This document shows, one piece after another, positions 63,716 to 64,000 of a stretch of 64,000 bases of DNA. The translations under genes and the position numbers were made by a program. The notes below the pieces were generated by a model that was not told the origin of the DNA, made no database searches, and was given only the letters and a program-made list of their open reading frames with translations. Positions within the stretch are counted from its first letter, which is position 1, and each line of letters opens with the position of its first letter. Source of the DNA: Silurus meridionalis (Eukaryota; Chordata; Actinopteri; Siluriformes; Siluridae); NCBI RefSeq assembly GCF_014805685.1, contig NC_060885.1, forward strand, positions 13,270,132 to 13,334,131, in the 5' to 3' direction.

Positions 63716-64000
63716 TCACTGGGACCCAATGCAGTGAGTGAGTAAGTGGTTCTGTTTATTCCTCCTCCAGGCATCACCTTTTAGAACAGATAACTAATAT
63801 GTTTCTTGTTTGGTCATCTCTTTCTCAGAGAGATTTGACGTGTCTGGATGGATTCTGCTGATTCTCTTACTTATGCCTTCATTTGTATTTTTCATAAATA
63901 GAAGCACTTATGGCTTATTTGCAGGCCCTTTGTGACGTGCTATGAACCATCTGCATACTAACAGTTTTTTTATATATGTATGTATGATTTCTCTTGCATT

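Overview
The window is vertebrate nuclear DNA, most likely from a ray-finned fish: large AT-rich introns, many dinucleotide and tetranucleotide microsatellites, several Tc1/mariner, hAT, LINE and DIRS relics of teleost type, and a tRNA-derived SINE of the kind common in otophysan fish (catfish and relatives). The catfish-like placement is inference only. No bacterial features, rRNA genes or CRISPR arrays were seen.

Three protein-coding genes are supported by exon-by-exon reading with consistent splice phases. PWWP2B (minus strand, 5275-10147, 2 coding exons, 603 aa) is a PWWP-domain chromatin protein. LRRC27 (minus strand, 11055-19140, 10 coding exons, 454 aa) lies just upstream of it in tandem. 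STK32C (plus strand, first two coding exons at 23167-23248 and 48497-48552) points away from LRRC27, and its kinase domain continues beyond the right edge. As I recall it, the human order on 10q26.3 is STK32C, LRRC27, PWWP2B, so this looks like a conserved synteny block. The segment MFHWAKWKKRMG at the start of the kinase gene supports the STK32C paralogue over STK32A or STK32B.

Layout: 1-5274 is non-coding DNA downstream of PWWP2B, possibly holding a spliced 3' UTR. 5275-10147 is PWWP2B with a 3.1-kb intron, and 10030-10400 is its CpG-rich promoter. 11055-19140 is LRRC27, with a decayed Tc1 element in its first intron. 19141-23166 is the interval between the divergent LRRC27 and STK32C starts; it holds a possible X-box promoter, a palindromic TA-rich element and an intact 550-bp Tc1-type miniature element. 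23249-48496 is STK32C intron 1 (25 kb), carrying a LINE, a gypsy relic, a hAT element with a perfect 8-bp target duplication, a second hAT-type miniature element, a 33-bp minisatellite, a SINE and Tc1 fragments. 48553-64000 is intron 2, carrying a near full-length but broken Tc1, a DIRS-type relic, a second copy of the 550-bp element and a second LINE copy.

The three genes do not form a known pathway. The main points of interest are the translation-start architecture of STK32C, a putative ciliary-type divergent promoter, and well-bounded mobile elements and repeats with intact target duplications.
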